DNA from: Dongia mobilis
GTDB taxonomy: Bacteria > Pseudomonadota > Alphaproteobacteria > Dongiales > Dongiaceae
Length of the DNA: 64,000 bases
Direction: 5' to 3'
NCBI RefSeq assembly: GCF_004363235.1
Contig: NZ_SNYW01000006.1
Span: forward strand, 806,001 to 870,000
The position numbers and the translations under genes are program-made. Below the pieces are notes generated by a model. It was not told the DNA's origin and made no database searches. It worked only from the letters and a program-made list of their open reading frames with translations. This document shows, piece by piece, positions 52,013-61,600 of this stretch; positions within the stretch are counted from its first letter, which is position 1; each line of letters opens with the position of its first letter.

Positions 52013-53269
52013 ATGCAGGTCGAGAAGGTTGATACGCTCGTCATCGGCGGCGGGCAGGCGGGTCTCGCCATGAGCGAGCATCTGAGTGCCAGCGGCCTGT
52101 CGCATCTGGTCCTCGAACGGCACCGGATCGCCGAACGCTGGCGTTCGGAGCGGTGGGATTCGCTGGTCGCCAACGGCCCCGCCTGGCACGACCGCTTCCC
52201 CGGCATGACCTTTCCCCGCACCGGGCCGGACGGCTTCCCGCCCAAGGAGGAGGTGGCCGATTACTTCGTCGCCTATGCCGAGAAGATCGCGGCCCCGATC
52301 CGCTGCGGCGTCGCCGTGACGAAGGTCGAGCCGCATGCCGGCCGGCCTGGTTTCCGCGTTGAAACCTCGGCCGGTGTTATCGAGGCCGACAATGTCGTCG
52401 CCGCCACCGGCCCGTTCCAGGTGCCGCTCATTCCTTCCGTGGTGCCGGCGGATACCGGCATCCAGCAGATGCATTCCAGCGCCTACCGCAATCCCGGCCA
52501 GTTGCCGGCGGGTGCCGTCCTGGTGGTCGGTGCCGGCTCCTCCGGCGTGCAGATCGCCGACGAGCTGATGCGGGCGGGACGGCGCGTCTATCTGTCGGTC
52601 GGTCCACATGAGCGGCCGCCGCGCGCCTATCGCGGGCGCGATTTCTGCTGGTGGCTGGGCGTCCTCGGCTTGTGGGATCTCGAGACGCGCGAGCCCGGCA
52701 TGGAGCATGTCACGATTGCAGTGAGCGGCGCCCATGGCGGCTATACCATCGACTTCCGCCGCCTGGCCGAGATGGGCATGATTCTGGTCGGCCGCACCGA
52801 AGGCTGCCGCGACGGCGTGATGAGCTTCGCCCCCGACCTTGCCGAGAACCTCGCCCGGGGTGATGCCAGCTATCTTTCGCTGCTGGATGCCGCCGATGCC
52901 TTTGTCGCCGCCAACGGCCTCGACCTGCCGGAGGAGCCGGAGGCGCGCAGGATCGGGCCCGACCCGGATTGCGTCACCCATCCGATCCGGCAACTGAACC
53001 TGGCCGATGCCGGCATTACCGCGATCATCTGGGCGACCGGGTTCGGCGTCGATTATTCCTGGCTGAAGGCCGACATCTTCGATGAGCGCGGCCGGCCCCG
53101 CCATGTCCGCGGTGTCACCGCTTTGCCGGGGCTCTATTTCCTCGGCCTGCCCTGGCAGTCGCGGCGCGGCTCAAGCTTTATCTGGGGCGTGTGGCACGAC
53201 GCCAAGTTCCTGGCCGACCGCATCGCCACCAGGCACAAATACATGGCCTATCACGAAGCCGCCGGCTAA
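52013..53269 (+). CDS. FAD-dependent flavin monooxygenase, CzcO/FMO-like
   Basis: A 418-residue flavoprotein with an FAD-binding LVIGGGQAGLAMSEHL near the N-terminus, an NADPH-binding VLVVGAGSSGVQIADELMRAG in the middle, and the WATGFGVDYSWL motif near the C-terminus (typical of class B flavin monooxygenases). The family includes oxidoreductases of sulfides, amines and ketones. ATG 52013 follows GAGGAAGC. It stands alone between the otnI and DJ-1 genes. Substrate unknown. Confidence 0.86.
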   Translation: MQVEKVDTLVIGGGQAGLAMSEHLSASGLSHLVLERHRIAERWRSERWDSLVANGPAWHDRFPGMTFPRTGPDGFPPKEEVADYFVAYAEKIAAPIRCGVAVTKVEPHAGRPGFRVETSAGVIEADNVVAATGPFQVPLIPSVVPADTGIQQMHSSAYRNPGQLPAGAVLVVGAGSSGVQIADELMRAGRRVYLSVGPHERPPRAYRGRDFCWWLGVLGLWDLETREPGMEHVTIAVSGAHGGYTIDFRRLAEMGMILVGRTEGCRDGVMSFAPDLAENLARGDASYLSLLDAADAFVAANGLDLPEEPEARRIGPDPDCVTHPIRQLNLADAGITAIIWATGFGVDYSWLKADIFDERGRPRHVRGVTALPGLYFLGLPWQSRRGSSFIWGVWHDAKFLADRIATRHKYMAYHEAAG

Positions 53270-53290
53270 TTCCCGCGGCTTCGCCGCCGG

Positions 53291-54028
53291 TCAGCGACCG
53301 ACCAGCTGCTGCGCCATGGCCCGGATGAGGCGCGGCAGGTCATAGGGAAAGCGCGCGGTAATCAGGTTGCCATCGACAACGCAGGGTTCGTCGAGCACCG
53401 TCGCCCCGGCATTCTCGAGATCGATCTGGATGTTCCAGACGGCGGTGGCGCGTTTCCCCTTGAGGATGCGCGCACTCACCATCACCCATTGCCCGTGGCA
53501 GATGGCGGTGGTCGGCTTGCCGGCATCGAACATGGCGCGCACGAAGGCGGTGGCGTGCTTGTCGGCGCGCAGGGCGTCCGGGTTCCAGCAGCCGCCGGGC
53601 AGCAGCACGGCATCGTAATCGGCGGCCTTCGCCTCGTCGGTATAGCGATCGATCTTCAGCCAGCCGGCATTCTCCATCAGGCGGATCGCCAGCACATGGG
53701 TGGCGCATTGCGGCGGGAAGCGCAGGCCCAGCGTCGGGTGGAACTCGCCGATCCGGGGCGAGACGATATGCACCGTGGCGCCATGTTCGTTCAGCCAGCG
53801 CTGCGCGCCGATGATCTCGACCTCCTCGACGCCGTTGGTGCAGCAGATGGCGATGCGCTTGCCCTTCAGCAGGTTGGGATCCGTGGGCGGATCGAACAGG
53901 AAGCTCTTCAGTTCGCGGTTGAGCTCGCCATCGGCCGTGACCAGTAATTCGGTCGAGATCGTCGGCACCGGCGAACTCGACATCAATTGCTGCATGCGCT
54001 GGAAGGCGGCTTGCGAGGATGCGTTCAT
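53291..54028 (-). CDS. DJ-1/PfpI-family protein, N-terminally extended
   Basis: A 245-residue protein of the DJ-1/PfpI superfamily (amidotransferase-like). The likely nucleophile Cys is in KPTTAICHGQWVMV, the elbow typical of PfpI, and YDAVLLPGGCWNPDAL is the family signature before it. About 60 extra N-terminal residues precede the Rossmann core, which begins KGKRIAICCTNGVEEVEI. Roles in this family include glyoxalase-like detoxification, proteolysis and chaperone activity. Start ATG 54028. The gene diverges from the 65-residue ORF. Confidence 0.85.
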   Translation of the reverse strand: MNASSQAAFQRMQQLMSSSPVPTISTELLVTADGELNRELKSFLFDPPTDPNLLKGKRIAICCTNGVEEVEIIGAQRWLNEHGATVHIVSPRIGEFHPTLGLRFPPQCATHVLAIRLMENAGWLKIDRYTDEAKAADYDAVLLPGGCWNPDALRADKHATAFVRAMFDAGKPTTAICHGQWVMVSARILKGKRATAVWNIQIDLENAGATVLDEPCVVDGNLITARFPYDLPRLIRAMAQQLVGR

Positions 54029-54233
54029 GTTTTCCTGCCCCTGATTTTTCTGATCGTTTGACGCGCTGATCTTGCGCGCCTGATCGAACCACCGGCGCCG
54101 CGGCATTTCAATGAAAAGTTCAGCTTTTGCAAGGCGTTGAATGATGTGAAATCCCTCACCGCCAGCCCTCCCCGGTGGAACCGTTGAGTGCTTGCGCCGT
54201 TACGTTGGGACGATCCCGATAAAAGAGGTGTTC

Positions 54234-54431
54234 ATGGCACAGAACCACGCGACCAAGGCGGTGCCGCCTCAAGGCACCAAGGCGCCACCGATCTTCACGG
54301 GAGAGACCATTGCTGCCATCGCACGGATGGAGCGGGTCAGCCCGGCCATCGTCAAGGCGACGGCAATGAGCGTCGGTGGAAGCCGGCCGCAACTCATCGC
54401 CGCCATCCGCGCCGGCAAGGCACGCAACTAG
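54234..54431 (+). CDS. Small protein of unknown function, 65 residues
   Basis: A 65-residue basic protein (MAQNHATKAVPPQGTK... to RAGKARN), preceded by AGAGG at a good distance. The middle is a short amphipathic helix (TGETIAAIARMERVSP) followed by VSPAIVKATAMSVGG, so it is probably structured. It has no membrane segment or known motif. Its TAG stop shares a CTAG with that of the convergent MFS gene, a coding overlap that supports it being real only weakly. Confidence 0.55.
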   Translation: MAQNHATKAVPPQGTKAPPIFTGETIAAIARMERVSPAIVKATAMSVGGSRPQLIAAIRAGKARN

Positions 54432-55687
54432 CGTCGCCCGCCGGCCAGCCGGCTGGCTTCCGGCAGGCCGCGCAGCCGCGCCATGGCGATGATGCCGATG
54501 ACGGGCCCCAGCGCCAGGAAGATGAAGGCATAGCGCCAGCCAAGGGCCTCGGCGAAGAACGGCACCAGATGGATGGTGACGAGGGTCAGCAGGAAACCGG
54601 CACAGGTCTGGATGGTCAGCATCGTGCCGGTGAGGTCCGGCCGCGCCAATTCGCTGATGCTGGCCGAGAACTGGGCTGAATCGGCCACGATGCTGAAACC
54701 CCAGACGAGGCAGAGGGCGAGCAGCGCCACGAGCGGTCCGCCGAAAACGGCACCGGAGAGGAGGGCGCAGCTGCCGCTGACAGCGAGCGCGCCGATGGTG
54801 AGCGTGGTGCGGCCCCAGCGATCAGCCAGCCAGCCGCCGGCGACGCAGCCCAGAGCACCGGCGGCGATGGCGGCGAAGGCGCCAAGGAGCGGTGCCTGCG
54901 CCAGTTCCGCGCCGGCGAGGCCGTCCGGGTTGAGCGCAAGGCTGGCCTGCAGGAAGAGGGCGATCCACGCCCACATCGCATAGAGCTCCCACATATGGCC
55001 GAGATAGCCGAGATTGGCGAGCCGCAGCGGCCGCTCGCGCCAGGCCGCCAGGACCTCGCGCGGATGGAACGCCCGCGGCGTCGCCCTGGCTGGCCCGATC
55101 TCCGCCAGCAGGATGAGACCGGCGGCGGCGAGAGCGGCGCCGGAGGTGGTGGCGATGGCAAAGCGCCAGTCGAGCCCGCCCGGTGCGTTCACGAGCTGGG
55201 CGTTCACCAGATGCGGCAGGGCGGAGCCGAGGGTGAGGGCACCGACCAGCAACCCGACCAGCCGGCCGAGATCGCTCCGGCCATCGCCCGACCTCGCCCA
55301 GGTCGCCGCCAGCTTCATGCCGACGGGATAGATTCCGGCCATCGCCATGCCGGTGACGAAGCGCAGCAGGGGTACGAGATAGGGGCCGTTGAGCTGCGCC
55401 GGCGGGAGGATCAGGATCGCCGCATTGGCGCCGGCGGCCACCAAACAGGCGGCGGCAAAAAAGCGCCGCGGGTCGAGGCGATCTGCGAGGCCCAGCAACG
55501 CGCTCAGCAGCGTGCCGGCGACGAAGCCGGCCTGGACCGCGCTGGTGAAGAGGGCGGCCACCAGCGCATCGAGGCCCACTTCCCGCCGCAAGGCCGGGAC
55601 GACCGCCGTGGCCGAGAACCACAGCGATAGCGCCAGGATCTCGGCCAGCAGCAGCAGGCTCAGGGCGCGCCATTTCCGGTTCAGCAT
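54428..55687 (-). CDS. MFS transporter
   Basis: A 419-residue major facilitator with 12 predicted membrane helices. The loop 2-3 motif reads GLADRLDPRRFF, and the loop 8-9 equivalent GGWLADRWGRTTLTIGAL is clearer. Glu and Asp residues are scarce in the helices, so proton coupling cannot be assigned. Its substrate cannot be told. It ends in a shared CTAG with the convergent small gene. The 233-base gap upstream, before DUF1127, contains repeated TTCCACGC segments (55780-55807) and no clear promoter. Confidence 0.85.
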   Translation of the reverse strand: MLNRKWRALSLLLLAEILALSLWFSATAVVPALRREVGLDALVAALFTSAVQAGFVAGTLLSALLGLADRLDPRRFFAAACLVAAGANAAILILPPAQLNGPYLVPLLRFVTGMAMAGIYPVGMKLAATWARSGDGRSDLGRLVGLLVGALTLGSALPHLVNAQLVNAPGGLDWRFAIATTSGAALAAAGLILLAEIGPARATPRAFHPREVLAAWRERPLRLANLGYLGHMWELYAMWAWIALFLQASLALNPDGLAGAELAQAPLLGAFAAIAAGALGCVAGGWLADRWGRTTLTIGALAVSGSCALLSGAVFGGPLVALLALCLVWGFSIVADSAQFSASISELARPDLTGTMLTIQTCAGFLLTLVTIHLVPFFAEALGWRYAFIFLALGPVIGIIAMARLRGLPEASRLAGGRR

Positions 55688-55920
55688 GACCCGATTGCTC
55701 TCCGCACTCCGTCCGGCCCAAGACCAGGTTCAGTGATATCGGTCACAAATTGGGCAATAATTCCGCCTAAATCCACTTTTTTCCACGCTTTTCCCTGCAT
55801 TTCCACGCTCATTCACACGCTGTCGCACATGGGCCGCCGCCATCTTCCAGCCATCCCGCGCCGGGGAAGGCGATTGACCGCCGACCCGCCGTGCACGGAC
55901 GGAACTTGGGAGTTCAAGAG

Positions 55921-56157
55921 ATGGAAACGACGATATTCCTGAAAGTCGGCAATCGCCAGGTCAGCCCCTACCAGCCGGTCGTCTGGCTGGCGCTCGCCCT
56001 GCGTCATTTTGTTGACCAGATGATCAAGCGCCGCAACGAGCGCCGCTCGATCGCAGTCTTGTCGGCGATGTCCGACTACCAGCTGCGCGACCTCGGCATC
56101 GGCCGCTCGCAGATCGTCCGCACGGTCCGCCAGGGCCGCCCAGCGAGCGATTTCTGA
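55921..56157 (+). CDS. DUF1127 (YjiS-like) small protein
   Basis: A 78-residue protein whose C-terminal part is DUF1127: RRSIAVLSAMSDYQLRDLGIGRSQI. DUF1127 proteins are small, Arg-rich and often connected to RNA maturation, phosphate uptake or stress regulation in alphaproteobacteria. The start is ATG 55921. It lies 55 bases before the di-iron gene, in the same direction, and may be part of its transcript. Confidence 0.88.
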   Translation: METTIFLKVGNRQVSPYQPVVWLALALRHFVDQMIKRRNERRSIAVLSAMSDYQLRDLGIGRSQIVRTVRQGRPASDF

Positions 56158-56212
56158 TCCAGCACCACCCGCATCACAACGACGTCTTTACCCCGAAGCA
56201 GAGGAAGCCACC

Positions 56213-57127
56213 ATGCTCAACCACGGCTACAGCTACAAGGAAACCCTCGACACCGCGCAGAAGATCAACTGGCGCATCGAGGACATCATCGGCGGCGAGA
56301 AGCAGCTCGATTTCTCGCGGCCCTTCATGCCGGAAACCATGGCGCGGGTCGAGCCGCTCACCTTCCTGAAGCCTGGCGAGCGGATCGTGCTGAACCAGAT
56401 CCGCGGCTATGGCTATCTTGCCACCTTCGGCCTGTCGGAAGAATTCATCCTGCCCTTCGTCATGGACCATGCCCGCCAGGTGACGAGCGGCGACGACTGG
56501 CAGATCCGCGCTTTGCTGCAATTCGCCGGCGAGGAGGCGAAGCATATCCACCTCTTCAAGCGCTTCTGCGCCGAGTTCGAGGACGGTTTCGGCACGGATT
56601 GCCAGGTCATCGGCCCGGCCGAGGACATCGCCAAGGCGATCCTGGCGCATCCGCCGCTCGCCGTGGCGCTCCTCATCCTCCATATCGAATGGATGACGCA
56701 GTCGCATTATCTCGACAGCGTCAAGGATGATCGCGGCCTCGATGCGCAGTTCAAGAGCCTGCTGCGCCATCACTGGATGGAGGAGGCGCAGCACGCCAAG
56801 CTCGACACCATGATCGTCGCGCATTTGGCGGCCCGTACCGATGCAGCCGGCATTGCCGAGGCGGTCGACGGCTACATGTCGATCGGCGCCTTCCTCGATG
56901 CGGGCCTCGCGCAGCAGAGCAAGTTCGACCTGGAGAGCTTCCAGGAGGCGACCGGACGGCGCCTCGGCGCGGACGAGCAGGAGACCTTTCTCAATGTCCA
57001 GCACCAGGCCCTGCGCTGGACCTTCATCGGCTCCGGCATGACCCACCAGAACTTCATCGGCACGCTCGGCCAGATGGCCCCGGACGGCCGCAAGCGCGTC
57101 GAGGAGGTGGCCCCAGCCTTCTGCTGA
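56213..57127 (+). CDS. Ferritin-like di-iron protein of unknown substrate
   Basis: A 304-residue helical protein with two EExxH motifs, EEAKHIHLF near residue 107 and EEAQHAKLD near 195, plus further conserved Glu and His residues (EEFILPF, HIEWMTQSH). That spacing is the di-iron carboxylate layout of ferritin-like oxygenases such as the AurF group. A GAGGAAG site precedes ATG 56213. It is the first enzyme of a same-strand cluster, followed after 107 bases by a truncated globin. A 14-bp hairpin lies in between. The oxidised substrate is unknown. Confidence 0.78.
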   Translation: MLNHGYSYKETLDTAQKINWRIEDIIGGEKQLDFSRPFMPETMARVEPLTFLKPGERIVLNQIRGYGYLATFGLSEEFILPFVMDHARQVTSGDDWQIRALLQFAGEEAKHIHLFKRFCAEFEDGFGTDCQVIGPAEDIAKAILAHPPLAVALLILHIEWMTQSHYLDSVKDDRGLDAQFKSLLRHHWMEEAQHAKLDTMIVAHLAARTDAAGIAEAVDGYMSIGAFLDAGLAQQSKFDLESFQEATGRRLGADEQETFLNVQHQALRWTFIGSGMTHQNFIGTLGQMAPDGRKRVEEVAPAFC

Positions 57128-57180
57128 GGCGCCTGCCAGTAAAGAGGTCGCTGGCAAGCACCAGCAGTCAACCGGCAACG

Positions 57181-57211
57181 GGCCGGGGCGGCCGATCCGG
57201 CCGCCCCGGCC
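57181..57211. promoter_or_regulatory. 14-bp GC-rich hairpin before the truncated globin
   Basis: Bases 57181-57194 and 57198-57211 pair perfectly around a three-base loop, an unusually stable stem. It lies 54 bases past the di-iron stop and 24 bases before the globin ATG. No T-run follows. It may attenuate, stabilise the upstream mRNA, or block ribosome access. Confidence 0.6.
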
Positions 57212-57234
57212 GCAATTCAAGTCAGGACAAGGTG

Positions 57235-57600
57235 ATGAGCGAGACCATCTATGACCGTCTCGGCGGTTTCCCCGGTGTGCGCCGGGTGGTTACTGCCTTC
57301 TACAAGCGTATCCTCGATTCGGTGGTGCTGGAGCACCATTTCCGCCATGCCGATATGCGGCGGCTGGTCGATCACCAGACCAAGTTTATGGCCGCCCTCA
57401 TGGGTGGTCCCTATGCGATCGACGAGATCGGCCTGCGCAAGGCGCATCGGCACCTCGGCATCACGCGCGGCGAATTCCGCGAGATGAGCGCGCTGCTGCG
57501 CGAGACGCTGGCCGAGGAAGGTGTGCCGCCCGGTGATATCGAACTGGTCCTGGCCAGGATGGCGCGCCTCGAGCCGGCCGTCATCGCCGAGGCTGCCTGA
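57235..57600 (+). CDS. Group I truncated hemoglobin
   Basis: A 121-residue globin of the 2/2 (truncated) class. It shows YDRLGGFPGVRRVVTAFYKRIL (with the B10 Tyr in FYKRIL), a HQTKFMAALMGGP helix and the KAHRHLGI segment with the proximal heme-ligand His. Such globins bind O2, NO or CO and act as sensors or NO dioxygenases. A GTG one codon earlier (57232) is possible. The stop overlaps the adenylate-cyclase start by one base (TGATG), which ties the two together. Confidence 0.9.
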   Translation: MSETIYDRLGGFPGVRRVVTAFYKRILDSVVLEHHFRHADMRRLVDHQTKFMAALMGGPYAIDEIGLRKAHRHLGITRGEFREMSALLRETLAEEGVPPGDIELVLARMARLEPAVIAEAA

Positions 57601-58622
57601 TGGCCCGCGACATGACCGCCGAGACCGCCCTCTCGATCGATCCGGTGCTCTGCCTGCAGCACGGCGAGGCCGCCCTGGCGCTGCTGCGTCTGGCGGACCG
57701 ATCCCTTGTCTATGCCTCCGCCGCCTTCGAGCGGCTTTTGCCACCGCCCGAGCGGGCGGCCCTGCTGGCCGGCCTCGACCCGGCGCGGCCGCGGCGCGAA
57801 ATCGAAATGCGGGTCGGGTCCCGCCAGCTCTGCCTCGACATCAGCCTGCGGCTGCTGGAAGGCGCAGCGGCAGGCCTTGCCGTTCTCACGCTCACCGATA
57901 TCGGTGGCCAGCGGGAAGCCGAGTACATGCTGGATTCCTATGCCAAGCTGGCGGAGCGTCACGCGCGCGACCTCGAGCGCGAGAAGACCCGGGCCGAGAA
58001 GCTCCTGCTCAACATGATGCCGCGCAGCGTCTATGAGGAATTGCGCGAATACGGCACCACGACGCCGCAGCGTTTCGAGCATGCCACCGTCCTGATGCTG
58101 GACCTGGTCGGTTTCACCGAGATGAGCATGGCGCGCGAGCCGAGCCAGCTGGTGGCGGAGCTCAACGACATCTTCTCGGCCTTCGACCGGGTCGTCGAGC
58201 TGTTCGGCTGCGAGCGGATCAAGACCATCGGCGACGCTTATCTGGCAGTCTCCGGCGTACCCGAACCCAGCCCCGAGCATGTGGTCAATGCCGCCAAGGT
58301 GGCTTTGCGCATGCGCCGCTACCTCGATCGGCGCAATGCCAGCGGCCCGCAGGAGTGGAAATGCCGCATCGGTATCGCGACCGGCCCCCTGATCGGCTCG
58401 GTGGTGGGAATCCACCGCTACGTTTATGATGTGTTCGGACCGGCGGTGAACATGGCAGCCAGGCTCGAGGCGACAGCCAAACCGGGCGAAATTCTGCTTT
58501 GCAACAATGCCATGCTCCAGCTGGGTGGCCAGTTCGAGATCGGACCGGCGCAGATGGTCGAGCTCAAGGGCTTCGGCTCCTGCGCCGCGGCAGCGTTGAT
58601 CGGCGAGCAGCGCCACGCCTGA
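57600..58622 (+). CDS. Class III adenylate cyclase with PAS-like N-domain
   Basis: A 340-residue enzyme predicted to make cAMP from ATP. The N-terminal part (about 20-110) looks PAS-like (LRLADRSLVYASAAFERLL ... LAVLTLTDIGG), then a coiled coil (YAKLAERHARDLEREKTRAEKLLLNMMP) leads to the cyclase domain. Catalytic residues are intact: metal ligands Asp168 and Asp212, the adenine-selecting Lys208 and Asp277, and Asn284/Arg288 in VNMAARLE. The Lys-Asp pair indicates ATP rather than GTP. The start overlaps the truncated globin stop by one base, so they are translationally coupled and likely functional partners. Confidence 0.9.
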   Translation: MARDMTAETALSIDPVLCLQHGEAALALLRLADRSLVYASAAFERLLPPPERAALLAGLDPARPRREIEMRVGSRQLCLDISLRLLEGAAAGLAVLTLTDIGGQREAEYMLDSYAKLAERHARDLEREKTRAEKLLLNMMPRSVYEELREYGTTTPQRFEHATVLMLDLVGFTEMSMAREPSQLVAELNDIFSAFDRVVELFGCERIKTIGDAYLAVSGVPEPSPEHVVNAAKVALRMRRYLDRRNASGPQEWKCRIGIATGPLIGSVVGIHRYVYDVFGPAVNMAARLEATAKPGEILLCNNAMLQLGGQFEIGPAQMVELKGFGSCAAAALIGEQRHA

Positions 58623-58680
58623 GTCGCGCCGCCGCGCCTGAGCCGCGGCACCGCGCCGGGGCGATGACGTCCTTGCCCGA

Positions 58681-61600
58681 TTGCGGCATGATGGCGATGC
58701 TGCCGAATACGTGCAGCTTGAGGTCGGACCATTGAACCAAGCCGGGCCATTGAACCAAGCCGGGTCAGACAGCCAGCCCCGCCTGCGCCTGCTGGGCGAA
58801 ATCGCCCTGTTTCGGGACGGGGCCTATCTTGCCCTGCCGCCCTCAAAGAAGACCCGGGCGCTGCTCGCCTATCTGGCCGCAACGGCGCGGCCGCACCGGC
58901 GCGAACGCCTGTGCAGCCTGTTCTGGGATATCCCGGACGACCCGCGCGGGGCGCTGCGCTGGAGCCTCAGCCGGCTGCGGCCGCTGCTCGATTCGGAAAA
59001 CGCAACGCGCATCATCGCCGATCGCGACAATGTCGCCTTGGCCGTGGACAGCCTCTCGGTCGATTTCCATGAATTCGGCAGGGTACTGGCACGGCCGGAG
59101 GCAAGCCCGACCGAGCTTGCCGCCGCCGCCGATCTGGTCGAAGGCGAGTTCGCCGAGGGGCTGGAGCTTGGCGCCTGTGCGGATTTCCAGCTCTGGCTGA
59201 CGACCCAGCGGGAAGCGGTGCGGCGCCAGCATCTCGACCTGCTGCAGCGGGTCGTGGCCACCCTGCCGCCCGAAGCGGCGCTGCCCTATGCGCAGCGGCG
59301 CCTGTCGCTCGATCCCGATGCCGAGGCGCACCACGCCGACCTGCTGCGCCTGCTGCTTGCGGCGGGCCGGCGGCGCGAGGCCGAGAAGCAGTTCGAATTA
59401 TCGCTCGCGCGCCTGCGCGAAAGCGGCGCCGAGCCGGTCGATTCGTTGACGCTTTTCTGGCGCCAGGCGCTGGCGGCGGGCCCGGCTGCGCCGATCACAT
59501 CTCGGGCCGAGGTGGGCGTCGCCGCGGTTGACCGTGCGGCGCCTGCCCAGGCCGGGCCGGCGCCACCGGCGGAATGGTCGGAGGAGCGCAAGCAGGTTTC
59601 CGTCCTGCACGTCAACCTGCGCGATGCGCCCCTGACCGACGACCCGGAAATCGTCGCCGCGCGCATGGCGCCGCTGATGGATTGCATGACCAGCGCCATC
59701 GAGCGCTATGGCGGTCATGTCACGCAAAGGCGGCAGGAGGGCCTCACCGCCCTTTTCGGGGCGCCGGTCGCCTGCCAGAACCACACCATGCGCGCCTGCC
59801 TCGCCGCGCTGGCGATGCGCGAGGGTACCGGCGATGCCTCGCTGGCGATTGCGATCCATGCCGGGGAAATCCTGGTGCGCAGCAATGGCCCGGCGGTTGA
59901 GGCATTCGGGCCGCCGCTGAAGATCGCGCAGGAGATCGAGCGCATGACGCCGCCGCACGGCATCAGCCTCTCGCGCCAGGCCTACCAGCTGGTGGATGGC
60001 ATGCTCCAGGCCGAAGCTGGCGGCGCGCTCGCCCTGCCGGGGCTTGCCGAACCGCTGGAACTGCTGCTGCTGTCCGGCGAGGCGGCCATGGCCGGTGCCT
60101 GGTATGCGCGCACGATCCGCGGCCTCTCCGCCTTTGTCGGCCGGCAGCCGGAATTGTCGGCCCTGGTGCGGATCGCGCAGCGCGCCGCTTCCGGCACCGG
60201 CCAGGTTGCGGTCATCGTCGGCGAGCCCGGCCTCGGCAAGTCGCGCCTGTTGCATGAACTTGTCCAGCAAGGCGAGATTGCGCAGGGCGGCTGGCGGCGC
60301 ATCGAAGGGGCGGCGACGCCCTATGACCAGGACACGGCCTATTTCCTGGTCGGCCGCCTGCTGCGCCACTGGCTGCAGGTCGACCGCCGGCTGCCGGCCG
60401 CTGACTTGCGCCGCCGGCTCGAGGCCGCGATCGCCGCCCTGGATCCGGCCCTGCTCTGGGCGGCACCGGCGCTCGGCATACCGCTCGACCTGCCGGTCGA
60501 CGCGACCTGGCACAGCCTCGATGCCGGCCAGCGGCGGCGCCAGGTGATTGACGCGGTCGACGCCGTGCTGGCCGCCCTGGCGGCGCAGCAGCCGCTGCTG
60601 CTCGTCATCGAGGATCTGCATTGGGCCGACGCCGACAGTGCCGCCATCATCGAGAACACCGTCAACCGGCTGGCGCGGCGGCGCATCGCCATCTGCGTGA
60701 CGACAAGGCCGGAGGGCGCGCCGGGCTGGATCGCCAAGAGCACCTGTCACCCGCTGCGCCTCATGGCGCTCGACGCCGCCGCCGCCGAGGCGATGGCGGA
60801 TGCGCTGCTGGGCGACGACACCTCGCTGGCCGACCTGAAGCGGCGCCTCATCGAGCGCACGGCGGGAACGCCGCTGTTCCTCGAGGAAGCCATCAATGCG
60901 CTGGTGGAATCGGGCTCGCTGCTCGGCCAGCGCGGCGCCTACCGGCTGACCGGCGGGCAGGCCGAATTGCGCCTGCCGGCGACGGTACAGGCGGTGCTCG
61001 GCGAGCGCATCGATCGCCTGCCGCGGCATCTGAAGCTCCTGCTCCAGGTTGCGGCCGTGATCGGCGACGACGTACCGCTCAATGTCCTGCTGCCGCTGAT
61101 GGAACTTCCGCCGGCGGATCTCGATGCGCAGCTCGATGCGTTGCAGGACGCGGAATTTCTGTTCGAAACCCAGCCGGCACCCAATCGCCGCTTCTCGTTC
61201 AAGCACGCGCTGACGCGCGACGTGGCCTATGCCAGCCTGCTGGTGGCGCAGCGCCGCCGCCTGCATCAGCGGGTCCTCAAGATCATGCTGCGGCGGCTGC
61301 GGCCGCGCGGCGACGAACTGGTCGAACGCCTCGCCCACCATGCCGTCAATGGCGAGCGCTGGGCGCTTGCGGTGAAGTTTCTGCGCCAGGCCGGCGACAA
61401 ATGCTTCCGGCGCTCCGCCTATCGCGAATCCGTCCGCTTCTACGAGGCGGCGCTGAAGGCGCTGGAAAATCTGCCGGATGCGGCAGCCGCGCAGAAATTC
61501 TCAGCCACCTTGCGCCTCCGCCTGCGGCCGCCGCTGGGTGCGATCGCCGCCTTCGGCCAGGCCTTCGCTCATCTAGACGTGGCCGAGCGAATCGTGGCGG

